From the NCBI GenBank assembly GCA_964548225.1, contig CAZJQP010000039.1, positions 1 to 41,431 of the forward strand: a stretch of 41,431 bases of DNA, given 5' to 3'. Source of the DNA: CALMEH01 sp964548225. GTDB taxonomy: Bacteria > Acidobacteriota > Blastocatellia > Pyrinomonadales > Pyrinomonadaceae. A program made the position numbers and the translations under genes. Below are positions 24,278-31,516 of this stretch, one piece after another. The notes under the pieces were generated by a model. It saw only the letters and a program-made list of their open reading frames with translations, did not search any database and had not been told where the DNA came from. Every line of letters starts with the position of its first letter. Positions within the stretch are counted from its first letter, which is position 1.

Positions 24278-24316
24278 CGGCTTCGGAGTTAAAATTACTG
24301 ACTAACACCGAAGCCG
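24278..24316 (-). repeat. Intergenic inverted repeat between a PepSY gene and the 253-aa gene
   Basis: CGGCTTCGG (24278-24286) pairs with CCGAAGCCG (24308-24316) over a 21-nt loop, 9 bp without mismatch. It follows the PepSY stop by about 35 nt. No strong T run follows on the minus strand; attenuation or mRNA processing is possible. Confidence 0.6.
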
Positions 24317-24351
24317 TCTTTCGCCGAAATTTTTGTCAAAATCTACCCGAA

Positions 24352-24885
24352 TTATCCATTTTCGGCTTCGTTTTGCTCATCGGCTTCATTTTGTTCGCCT
24401 TTTTCATCGTCATCATCGTTTTCCGCTTTAACGAATTTACCCGTTTTTGCATCAACCTTAGCTTCCGTAACTTTGCCGTCGGATTTACGGATTTCAAAGT
24501 TCCAAAGAACCGTGCCGTCATCATCTTCGAGTTCGCTTTTGATGACTTCGCCGGAGACGTTTTGCAGAGCAACTGCTTGAGCTTGGTCTTTAGAAACAGT
24601 CGCTTGTTCGGCTAATTTGGCTTGTTCCGCCTGCTCATCAGCTTCCGTTTCTTCCTGCTCGTTGTCATCGGCTTCCTCGCCGTCGTTATCCTCTTTTTCC
24701 TTGGCTTCGTTTTCTTCCCTTTCGCCTTTTTTCTCACGTTGTTCGCGTTTTTCCTGACGCTTGCCTTCTTGTTTGGGTTCATTCGGTTGCGTTTGGGCGT
24801 TGATTGCATTTGAAATGCCGAAGATGCCCAAACCGGCGATCAATGTGATTGATAAAATGGCGGTTAATTTTTTGTAGATATTCAT
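24352..24885 (-). CDS. Secreted PepSY-domain protein with highly charged linker
   Basis: Seen: 177 aa with a signal peptide (KKLTAILSITLIAGLGIFG, cleavage near INAQ at about 31), then a linker of about 60 residues made almost wholly of Glu, Lys, Arg, Gln, Asp and Asn (35-95), a PepSY domain (about 93-155: ATVSKDQAQAVALQNVSGEVIKSEL, then VLWNFEIRKSDGKVTEAKVDAKTGKFVK) and an acidic Asp/Glu tail. The strongly acidic ends could bind cations. It is a paralogue of the 22732 gene. Its promoter region carries site 4 (25040-25058), and it lies just downstream of the sensor kinase gene on the same strand. Confidence 0.87.
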   Translation of the reverse strand: MNIYKKLTAILSITLIAGLGIFGISNAINAQTQPNEPKQEGKRQEKREQREKKGEREENEAKEKEDNDGEEADDNEQEETEADEQAEQAKLAEQATVSKDQAQAVALQNVSGEVIKSELEDDDGTVLWNFEIRKSDGKVTEAKVDAKTGKFVKAENDDDDEKGEQNEADEQNEAENG

Positions 24886-24920
24886 TATTTTTTTTACTCC
24901 TTAAATTCGTCTTTCTTCCC

Positions 24921-24957
24921 AAGGCGCGAGCCGGATTTGATTGTCAGCCCGCGCCTT
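24921..24957 (-). promoter_or_regulatory. Stem-loop in the leader of the PepSY gene at 24352
   Basis: AAGGCGCG (24921-24928) pairs with CGCGCCTT (24950-24957), an 8-bp GC-rich stem with a 21-nt loop. It is the second of two hairpins in this leader. Confidence 0.55.
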
Positions 24958-24994
24958 CCTTGATAATTGCCCAGCGGTGAATTCCGCACAGGCG

Positions 24995-25015
24995 GCTTGA
25001 GTTTTCCGCTCAAGC
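24995..25015 (-). promoter_or_regulatory. Stem-loop at the 5' end of the leader of the PepSY gene at 24352
   Basis: GCTTGAG (24995-25001) pairs with CTCAAGC (25009-25015) over loop TTTTCCG. The inferred transcription start is near 25018, so this hairpin would sit at the very 5' end of the mRNA, a position known to protect transcripts from 5'-dependent decay. Confidence 0.55.
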
Positions 25016-25039
25016 TAAAACCAATTTACAAAAGGAAAG

Positions 25040-25058
25040 ATAAATGCAGGATTAACGG
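25040..25058 (-). promoter_or_regulatory. OmpR-type direct-repeat box (site 4 of 5), PepSY gene at 24352
   Basis: On the minus strand: CGTTAAT-CCTG-CATTTAT, differing from sites 2 and 3 by one base in the second heptamer. TGTAAAT follows 8 nt later as the -10 candidate. The start codon at 24885 is 154 nt away. The site sits 16 nt after the sensor kinase stop at 25075. Confidence 0.78.
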
Positions 25059-25074
25059 CTATTTTTTTTTGAAA

Positions 25075-26511
25075 TTATTTAAAGGCAGGAAATTTACTGA
25101 TAAAAGTTGAGCCGCTCACATCGGATTTGGCGAGTGATAAGTTGCCGTCGTGCGCTTCGGCGATAAATCTTGAAATTGCCAGTCCGAGTCCCGCGCCGCT
25201 TCCGATTTGGGCTTTTTCGTCGCGTGAACGGGCTTTGTCGGCGCGATAGAAACGCTCGAAAATGTGCGGCTGCGCTTCCGGCGAAATACCCGCGCCGTCA
25301 TCGGCGACGTTTATTTCAAAGAAATTATTTCGTTTTTCGGCGGACACTTTGACGTGCGATTTGGCGTGTTTGAGGGCGTTGTCAATGAGGTTGGAGAAAA
25401 GTCTTCTGAGAAGCTGCGAGTCGCCCGAAAGTTTCATTTCTTCGGGCGTTTCAAATTCGAGAGTGATATTTCGGCTTTTGGCAACCGTCCGAAAAGATTT
25501 GACTGCTTCGCTTAAAATCTCGTCAAGATAAACTGTTTCTTTTCGTAAAGGCTGCTGTCCCGCATCAACTCGTGCGAGCGTGAACAAGTCTTCGATAATG
25601 CGCGTCATCCGTTCGGCTTCCGATTGGACAATCGAAAAAGATTCGCGGTATTCCGACTCGTCTCGTTTTTCTTTGCCTAAGATAACATCGGCTTCGCCGC
25701 GCACAATCGCTACGGGTGTGCGGAGTTCGTGCGAAGCATCAGCCATAAATCTCCGCTGTTGCTCGAAGGATTTATCAAGACGCGACAGCAGTTCGTTGAA
25801 TTTACTCGCCAGACTGCCGAGTTCGTCGCGCTCGTTTTTGACCGGCAATCGCTCGTGCAGGTTTTTCGCCGTGATGTCTTCAGCTTTTTGACTCATTTCA
25901 CTAAGCGGCGCAAGTGATTTTTTTGCTAGAAAATATCCGCCGAAACTCGCCGCCAAAAGTGCGAGCGGCACGGAAATCAGAAAGGCGTATCGAACCTGCA
26001 AAAGCAATTCTTGTTGGTCATCAAGCGAATGAACGGCAAGCAGTTGATAACTTTGATTACGGACTTTGAAAGCATAATAAAAGGCGCGGAAGGTTTCGTT
26101 ATCGTTTTGAAAATCAAAGTAGTTACCATTCGTTCCCGGCGTAAAACTTCTGATTTGATTTTCGGCGGCTACAACGGAAATTTGTGAATCGCTGTCCGCG
26201 CTTTTCGTCGCCGCAATCAGACGCTTATCAGGAGAAAAGGCAAACACTTGGTAATCCTTAAATCCCAATTCCGTCGCCGCGTCGCGCAAGGCTTCGTCAC
26301 CGCTTTTTGAATCTAAAACTTTGTCTTCGTCCTCGATTTCCCGATTGGCAGTCGTTTCAAAAACTCCGGCAACTTCGCTCAAAGTTCGATTTGTTTGATT
26401 TTCCAAAGTGTATGAAAAAAGCAGATAAGTCAAAACGGCAAACACGCCGAGCGTCAAAGCGAGAACTCCCGCATACCAAACGGTGAGCCGCATTTTTGCC
26501 GAATTAAACAT
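25075..26511 (-). CDS. Sensor histidine kinase (HAMP-HisKA-HATPase) of the OmpR-type system
   Basis: Seen: 478 aa from ATG 26511, which overlaps the regulator stop by 8 nt; the frame to 26544 would add 11 residues inside the regulator gene. TM1 about 10-33, periplasmic sensor region about 34-164, TM2 about 165-187, HAMP about 188-240, HisKA with phospho-acceptor H251 in ADASHELRTP, N box around N364/N368 (LFSNLIDNALKHA), G1 box DDGAG (394-398), F box FERFYR, and G2 GSGAGLGL. It autophosphorylates and phosphorylates the partner regulator encoded upstream. The signal is unknown; the periplasmic region lacks an obvious metal site, and the surrounding regulon (PepSY, efflux) suggests envelope or cation stress. 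Confidence 0.93.
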   Translation of the reverse strand: MFNSAKMRLTVWYAGVLALTLGVFAVLTYLLFSYTLENQTNRTLSEVAGVFETTANREIEDEDKVLDSKSGDEALRDAATELGFKDYQVFAFSPDKRLIAATKSADSDSQISVVAAENQIRSFTPGTNGNYFDFQNDNETFRAFYYAFKVRNQSYQLLAVHSLDDQQELLLQVRYAFLISVPLALLAASFGGYFLAKKSLAPLSEMSQKAEDITAKNLHERLPVKNERDELGSLASKFNELLSRLDKSFEQQRRFMADASHELRTPVAIVRGEADVILGKEKRDESEYRESFSIVQSEAERMTRIIEDLFTLARVDAGQQPLRKETVYLDEILSEAVKSFRTVAKSRNITLEFETPEEMKLSGDSQLLRRLFSNLIDNALKHAKSHVKVSAEKRNNFFEINVADDGAGISPEAQPHIFERFYRADKARSRDEKAQIGSGAGLGLAISRFIAEAHDGNLSLAKSDVSGSTFISKFPAFK

Positions 26512-27199
26512 TTTCCTCCGTCGCCGCCAAATCGCCCAAAACATAACCCGCGCCGCGCCGCGTATGCAGTAGCGGATTTTTGCCTTCTACATCAATTTTT
26601 TTCCGCAGACGATTGATAAAAACCTCAATCGAGTTGCTGAACGGATCGTAAGTTTCGTCCCAGCAATGCTCGGATAATTCTTCGCGCCCGACGACTTTTC
26701 CGGCATTTCGCGCCAAATATTCAAGCACCGTAAATTCTTTGGTCGTCAGCAGAATTTCTTCTCCTTTTCTCCAAATACGCTGCGCTTTCGTATCAATGTC
26801 CAAATCGGCAACCGAAATCTTCGATGGCAAAAACGATTTTTCCCTGCGCCGCAAAATCGCCCGCAGACGCGCCAGCAGTTCGCCAAAGGCAAAAGGCTTG
26901 GTCAGATAATCGTCCGCGCCGGTGTCCAAACCTTCAATGCGATCTTCAACCGCATCACGCGCCGTCAGCATCAAAATCGGAATCTGCGAACCCTTTTCGC
27001 GCAATTCGCGGCAAACCTCGAAACCGTCCTTTTCGGGAATCATTACGTCTAAGATGATTGCATCGTAAGTATTTATCTCGGCTTGATAAAGCGCATCTTC
27101 GCCCGTCTCCGCCACGTCCACCGCAAAAGCGTTTTCACGCAAACCTTTGGCGACAAAATTCGCAATTCTTTTTTCGTCTTCGACCAGCAGGATTCTCAT
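26504..27199 (-). CDS. OmpR/PhoB-family response regulator
   Basis: Seen: 231 aa from ATG 27199 (MRILLVEDE); an in-frame ATG at 27211 adds four residues. Receiver domain with acidic pair ED, phospho-acceptor Asp in IILDVMIPE (D51 from this start), switch Thr in MLTARD and Lys in LTKPF; then a C-terminal winged helix (KGEEILLTTKEFTVLEYLARN..., NSIEVFINRLRKKID, LLHTRRGAGYVL). I favour 27199 because the -10 candidate (27211-27216) lies so close that the transcript would begin near 27204, giving a nearly leaderless mRNA. The box at 27227-27245 implies autoregulation. The kinase gene overlaps the end by 8 nt. Confidence 0.92.
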   Translation of the reverse strand: MRILLVEDEKRIANFVAKGLRENAFAVDVAETGEDALYQAEINTYDAIILDVMIPEKDGFEVCRELREKGSQIPILMLTARDAVEDRIEGLDTGADDYLTKPFAFGELLARLRAILRRREKSFLPSKISVADLDIDTKAQRIWRKGEEILLTTKEFTVLEYLARNAGKVVGREELSEHCWDETYDPFSNSIEVFINRLRKKIDVEGKNPLLHTRRGAGYVLGDLAATEENV

Positions 27200-27226
27200 A
27201 GCCACGGACATTTTAACAAAAGTAAG

Positions 27227-27245
27227 ATAAACGAGAGATTAACGA
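27227..27245 (-). promoter_or_regulatory. OmpR-type direct-repeat box (site 5 of 5), promoter of the regulator-kinase operon
   Basis: On the minus strand: CGTTAAT-CTCT-CGTTTAT with the same 11-bp period, TTAAAA/GTTAAAAT following about 9 nt later, and the start codons at 27211 or 27199. The site would let the regulator activate its own operon. Confidence 0.8.
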
Positions 27246-27282
27246 ACAAATGCGCGGCTTAGAAATCCGCAATAATCAACCG

Positions 27283-27651
27283 CTATACGCGCTCTGCTTT
27301 TTTTATCATTCTTTCTAAATCGTCAGGAATCGGCATCGGCTTAAAAAACCAGACATTTGCGCCGCCCGTATTTCCGGTTGGATATATGCCAAAAGGAGTT
27401 TTCGTCGAAGCTCCGATAATTCGGACAATTTGCCCGAAAATTTCTCGAATATCACGTTTTTTCCAGCCGATTTTCAGCATTAACCAATGCACCCGCGTAT
27501 GTTCAAAGGTAATTGATTGTCCCAAAACGTGGGCGCGTTCAAGATGATAAAATGCACTTTCAAGATTGCCTGATTCGATTAGTTCGGAAGCCGTTTCAAT
27601 TTCGGTTTCAATATGCTGTTTGATGTTTTTGTAGAATTGTTTATCTTTCAT
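27283..27651 (-). CDS. DUF3703-family protein
   Basis: Seen: 122 aa, cytoplasmic, with the family pattern AFYHLERAHVLGQ, then HTRVHWLML, GQIVRIIGASTKTPFGIYPTGNTGGANVWFFKPMPIPDDL. Several spaced His residues (37, 41, 51, 55 approximately) could bind metal. Known: DUF3703 genes are often found in metal-resistance clusters, function unknown. It is the last gene of the long metal operon, starting 23 nt after the ATPase stop. Confidence 0.85.
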   Translation of the reverse strand: MKDKQFYKNIKQHIETEIETASELIESGNLESAFYHLERAHVLGQSITFEHTRVHWLMLKIGWKKRDIREIFGQIVRIIGASTKTPFGIYPTGNTGGANVWFFKPMPIPDDLERMIKKAERV

Positions 27652-27674
27652 TAATTTATCTCCATCTTATTGTT

Positions 27675-29606
27675 TCACTTGAATTTCAACAACCGCAAAC
27701 TATTCAAAATCACCAAGACGGTAACACCGACATCGGCGAAAATAGCCAATGCCAGACTACTCAAACCGAAAATCGCCAAAATTACGAAAACAAATTTCGT
27801 GGCAATGGCAAAAGTTGTATTGATTTTAATTGTTGAAATTGCCCGTCTGCCTAATCGGATTAGATAAGGAATCAATTCCAGACGGTCATTCAAAATTGCA
27901 ATCGAGGCGGCTTCAATCGCGGTGTCCGAGCCAGCCGCGCCCATTGCTACGCCGACTGATGAAAGCGCGAGTGCCGGAGCATCGTTCACGCCGTCGCCGA
28001 CCATTGCCGTCGCGCCGTATTTTCCCAAAAGTTCTTTGATAGCATCGGCTTTGTGTTCGGGTAACATTTCGGCTTTGACCTCAGTAATTCCGACTTCTTT
28101 TGCCACGGCTTCCGCCGGAGCGTGATTGTCGCCGGTGAGCATTACAGTTTCCACACCGAGAGATTTGAGTTCGGCGACTGCCGCTTTGCTTTCCGCTTTG
28201 ATCTCGTCGGTTAAAGCAATGACACCTTCAACGCCGTCCTGACTGCTGATAACGACCGAAGTTTTACCTTTTTTCTGCAATTCTTCGACCTTAAAAACTA
28301 TTTCATCTTGAACTTTGTGTTCTTCGGTGATGAACGGCAGTTTGCCGATGCAATGATGTTTGTCGTAGCAGACGACACAATCAGCTTTCGCGCCTTTACC
28401 CATTACGGCTTGAAAGTTTTTGACTTGGTGGAGATTGATATTTTCAGCAGTAGCTGCCGCGACGATTGCCGCCGCGAGCGGATGTTCCGAGTAACTTTCG
28501 ATACCGCCTGCACAGGCGAGCAGATGTTCGCGCGAATTTTCGCCGAATGGGATAACATCGGTAACTTTCGGTTTGCCGTAAGTCAAAGTGCGGGTTTTGT
28601 CCATCGCTACGGCTTTGATGCGTCCGATGGCTTCGATATATTTTCCGCCCTTGACCAATGCGCCTTTTGCCGAAGCGTTTCCGATTGCCGCATAAATTGA
28701 AATCGGTGTGCTGATGACCAGAGCGCACGGACAGGCAATAACCAAAATGGAAATCGCTTGTTCAAACCACGGATTGAACGGTTGACCTAAAATGAGTGTC
28801 GGAATGATGACGAGCAAAGTGGCGATAACGATAATTGACGGTGTGTAATAACCCGCAAAAGTTTCGATAAATTTCTGCGTTTCGGCTTTGGTTTTAGTGG
28901 CGGCAAAGGTTGTTTCGATGATTTTGGCGAGTGTCGTATCTTTCGCCGCTTTCAACACTTCGGCTTCCAGATAACCCTGCATATTGAGCGTTCCGGCAAA
29001 CACTTTATCGCCCGCGTGTTTGTCTTTCGGCAAAGGCTCGCCCGTAATCGTGGACTCGTCAACCGAAGATGCACCCGTAAAAATTTCGGCATCGAGGGCA
29101 ATCATATCTGAAGGTTTGATTATCAAAATATCGCCGACTTTTATTTCTTCAAGCGTCAATTCCAGTTCTTGATTTTCGCGCCTCACAAGCGCGGTTTTCG
29201 GTGTTCTGTCAACTAATGCCTGTAAAGCCGATTTGCTCGACTGAATCCCGAAACTTTCCAATCTTTCGCCAAGCGCGAAAAGCACGATAACAACCGCTGC
29301 TTCTTCATATTCGCCCAGATAAAATGCGCCGATGACGGCAATCGTCATTAACAGATTGATGCTCCGAAAGTTGATCTTTGCCAGAGCCTTGAGTCCTTTC
29401 CAAAGGGTTTCCCAACCGACTGCCAAAATTATCGCGGCGAAAAACGGAAAAGCGATGTCGCGCCGCAGTTTGTAGTTTTCGCCCATTAAGGAAAGAAATT
29501 CAAAAACGGCAACCAACGCGACACTGCCGATTAACCACAAAAATTTTGCGTCCTTCCACAATGAAGTGTTTTTTTGTTTCACTTCGAGTATTTTCTCTTT
29601 ACTCAT
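27675..29606 (-). CDS. P1B-type heavy-metal ATPase, Zn/Cd(/Pb)-like, with DKTRT phosphorylation motif
   Basis: Seen: 643 aa, no N-terminal HMA domain. Actuator TGEP (188-191), transport motif CPC (292-294), phosphorylation site DKTRTLT (336-342), SEHPLAAAI (HP 375-376), hinge GDGVNDAP (537-544), and last TM with ADVGVTVLVILNSLRL, whose Asp is typical of Zn/Cd exporters (ZntA/CadA class). Odd: the canonical DKTGT reads DKTRT (Gly to Arg, codon CGC), and the nucleotide-binding domain carries a Cys/His cluster C410-C413-H417-H418-C419, a possible extra metal site. It exports divalent cations from cytoplasm to periplasm. It begins 12 nt after the SRPBCC-like gene, within the operon. Confidence 0.92.
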   Translation of the reverse strand: MSKEKILEVKQKNTSLWKDAKFLWLIGSVALVAVFEFLSLMGENYKLRRDIAFPFFAAIILAVGWETLWKGLKALAKINFRSINLLMTIAVIGAFYLGEYEEAAVVIVLFALGERLESFGIQSSKSALQALVDRTPKTALVRRENQELELTLEEIKVGDILIIKPSDMIALDAEIFTGASSVDESTITGEPLPKDKHAGDKVFAGTLNMQGYLEAEVLKAAKDTTLAKIIETTFAATKTKAETQKFIETFAGYYTPSIIVIATLLVIIPTLILGQPFNPWFEQAISILVIACPCALVISTPISIYAAIGNASAKGALVKGGKYIEAIGRIKAVAMDKTRTLTYGKPKVTDVIPFGENSREHLLACAGGIESYSEHPLAAAIVAAATAENINLHQVKNFQAVMGKGAKADCVVCYDKHHCIGKLPFITEEHKVQDEIVFKVEELQKKGKTSVVISSQDGVEGVIALTDEIKAESKAAVAELKSLGVETVMLTGDNHAPAEAVAKEVGITEVKAEMLPEHKADAIKELLGKYGATAMVGDGVNDAPALALSSVGVAMGAAGSDTAIEAASIAILNDRLELIPYLIRLGRRAISTIKINTTFAIATKFVFVILAIFGLSSLALAIFADVGVTVLVILNSLRLLKFK

Positions 29607-29618
29607 TTGTATTAACTT

Positions 29619-30047
29619 TTATGATATAAGCCGCCACCGTCTTTGTCGGTAGCGATAAAATATTTGGGCAAAACACCAAACGATTGGAGTTAAAAGACCC
29701 GCCTTGATTTCAATTCTGTCAGTATAAAGACAAGTGTTTGCATCTACTTCACCGATTTTGATGAGATGATTCCAAACCGAAATTATTCCGCCTTTTTCAT
29801 TGGTATATAGTTCGCGTTGGCTGTCATCAATCCGCACAAAAGAGATTTCGTGTCGCCAAGCCGGAACTAAATTAAACAGCAGAAGTCGGGCGGAAACTGT
29901 TTTTCCTTCTTCCCATCTACTCGGAAAATCGTGTTGGGAAAAGCCGAGCAATCCTTTTGTAATAAAAACCAATGTGCTGCTTTTTTTGACGGTTTGCCAC
30001 GCACTTTCAGCAGAAATTTCTAATTTTGTTGAGATTTCCACAATCAT
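29619..30047 (-). CDS. SRPBCC/START-like small protein
   Basis: Seen: 142 aa, soluble, with the helix-grip opening VEISTKLEISAESAWQTVKKSSTLVFI and a strand-rich middle (SARLLLFNLVPAWRHEISFVRIDD, ELYTNEKGG, WNHLIKIG), ending in a hydrophobic helix LTPIVWCFAQIFYRYRQRRWR. This fits the SRPBCC ligand-binding fold; the ligand is unknown. It lies between a small membrane-protein gene and the ATPase gene in the metal operon. Confidence 0.65.
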   Translation of the reverse strand: MIVEISTKLEISAESAWQTVKKSSTLVFITKGLLGFSQHDFPSRWEEGKTVSARLLLFNLVPAWRHEISFVRIDDSQRELYTNEKGGIISVWNHLIKIGEVDANTCLYTDRIEIKAGLLTPIVWCFAQIFYRYRQRRWRLIS

Positions 30048-30112
30048 ATACTTTAAATATTTACTTCTAACTTAAATCTGATTTTTCGTTTCATTCTGAC
30101 CGAATTTTCAAT

Positions 30113-30352
30113 CTAAAAATGAAATTTCCGCTTTTTGCTTTTATTTTTTCGCTTGCGCTCTGCCAGCCATTCGCGCTGTTGCTGATGATTTAATCCCGCC
30201 GTTTTCAAATCCTTTTTGCTGAATTTGAAGCGGCGCAAGCCCAATCTGAACAGAAAATAAAGTCCGCTGACTATTAAAAAGGCAACCAGAGTTTTCACCC
30301 AAAACGAGTTCGGGTCATCCGTTAAAATCATCATTATCGGGATAAGCATCAT
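30113..30352 (-). CDS. Small single- or two-TM membrane protein with basic tail
   Basis: 79 aa: an N-terminal hydrophobic stretch (MMLIPIMMIL), a TM helix (about 19-40) and a strongly basic tail (KRKNKSKKRKFHF). No family recognised. It starts 2 nt after the DsbA-like gene, supporting a real coupled gene. Confidence 0.6.
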   Translation of the reverse strand: MMLIPIMMILTDDPNSFWVKTLVAFLIVSGLYFLFRLGLRRFKFSKKDLKTAGLNHQQQREWLAERKRKNKSKKRKFHF

Positions 30353-30354
30353 CG

Positions 30355-31050
30355 TTACTTTCTTAATTCTTCATCAATCAACGCCCGCAAATCCGCTTCG
30401 CTGAATCTGGCTAATTTTCTGCCGTTGACGAAAAATGTCGGCGTTTGGCGCACTCCGAGGGCTTGTCCGTCTTTCAAATCACGCTGTAATTTCTCTTGAT
30501 AGCGGTTTTCGGCAAATGCCGCATCCATTTTTTTGGTGTCCAGCCCCAATTCCGTCGCGTATTTTTTGAACAGTGTATTGATGTCGGCGGGTGCGCTTGT
30601 TTGCGGTCCGTGTTTTGTTCCCCATTCGGGTTGTTTTTGAAAAAGCATTTCCTGCGCCTGCCAATATTTGCCCTGTTCTCCGGCGGCTTCGGTAAAAGTC
30701 GCGGCGGAAAGTGAATTCGGATGGAGCGGCATATAGCGAACAACCAGACGGATTTTGCCTTCGTAATCTTTCATAATCTTTTTGACTACGGGCGCGAAAG
30801 CCGCGCAGGATTCGCATTCCGGGTCTAAAAATTCGACCAGCGTAACTTTCGCATCCGCCGCGCCGAGCGTCGGGCTGTCAGGGCGAATGAGCGTTTCCAG
30901 ACTGACCGCATTAGTGGTAGAATTTCCGCTCGGATTGCTGTTGGTGATTCGGACGCTTTGTTCCGAACTTCGATAATAATTTGCGCCGACAATCGCCGCG
31001 ATGACGACGACAATGGCAACCGCTCCTAAAATTTTGACTTCTTTTCTCAT
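30355..31050 (-). CDS. DsbA-like thiol:disulfide oxidoreductase
   Basis: Seen: 231 aa from ATG 31050; the longer frame to 31104 would overlap DsbB heavily and hide the membrane anchor. N-terminal TM/signal anchor (about 6-24), a thioredoxin fold with active site CESC (C79, C82) in FLDPECESCAAF, an inserted helical domain, and a cis-Pro loop RQTPTFFVNG (P194). It should introduce or isomerise disulfides in the periplasm, recycled by the DsbB homologue encoded just upstream, whose stop is 4 nt before this ATG. The association with a metal-efflux operon suggests protection or maturation of Cys-containing efflux proteins, which is inference. Confidence 0.9.
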   Translation of the reverse strand: MRKEVKILGAVAIVVVIAAIVGANYYRSSEQSVRITNSNPSGNSTTNAVSLETLIRPDSPTLGAADAKVTLVEFLDPECESCAAFAPVVKKIMKDYEGKIRLVVRYMPLHPNSLSAATFTEAAGEQGKYWQAQEMLFQKQPEWGTKHGPQTSAPADINTLFKKYATELGLDTKKMDAAFAENRYQEKLQRDLKDGQALGVRQTPTFFVNGRKLARFSEADLRALIDEELRK

Positions 31051-31054
31051 AAAA

Positions 31055-31504
31055 TTATTTTTCCTTTTTCTTATAAAACAATAAGCACAATGCGATACTG
31101 ACAAACGCCGTCAAAGCCATCAGCGGAATCGTGATAAATCCGAGCCACTCGATTTGCCGCGACGTGCAGGAAATTCCCTGTGTGCAAGGCGTAATGCTTT
31201 CGGGAATGATGCCGTAATAAAGCAAATTGTGATAAATCGAAATCGCCAGCCCGATTAAACAAAGCGGCAAAGCGTAGCTTTTCATTCGCCCGTCTCGCGT
31301 GATGATTCCGATGCCGATTATCAATACGAGCGGATACATCGCAATCCTCTGATACCAGCACAGAACGCACGGCGGCAAATTCATCACTTCGCTGAAAAAC
31401 AGACTGCCGACCATTGCCACAAGAGCAATAATCCACGCCGAATAAGGCAGTAAATCATTGAACTTTGTTTCGGTTTCCTTTTTGATTTCTTCCGAATTTT
31501 CCAT
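31055..31504 (-). CDS. dsbB: DsbB/BdbC-family disulfide bond formation protein
   Basis: Seen: 149 aa with four TM helices. Two periplasmic Cys pairs: CVLC (C46, C49) in the LPPCVLCWYQRIAMYPL signature, and C107/C113 (PCTQGISC). Known: DsbB oxidises the DsbA partner and passes electrons to quinone. The DsbA-like gene follows 4 nt after, so the pair is encoded as a unit within the metal operon. The short length and CxxC position fit the BdbC-like branch. Confidence 0.92.
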   Translation of the reverse strand: MENSEEIKKETETKFNDLLPYSAWIIALVAMVGSLFFSEVMNLPPCVLCWYQRIAMYPLVLIIGIGIITRDGRMKSYALPLCLIGLAISIYHNLLYYGIIPESITPCTQGISCTSRQIEWLGFITIPLMALTAFVSIALCLLFYKKKEK

Positions 31505-31516
31505 ATTTTCTAATTT

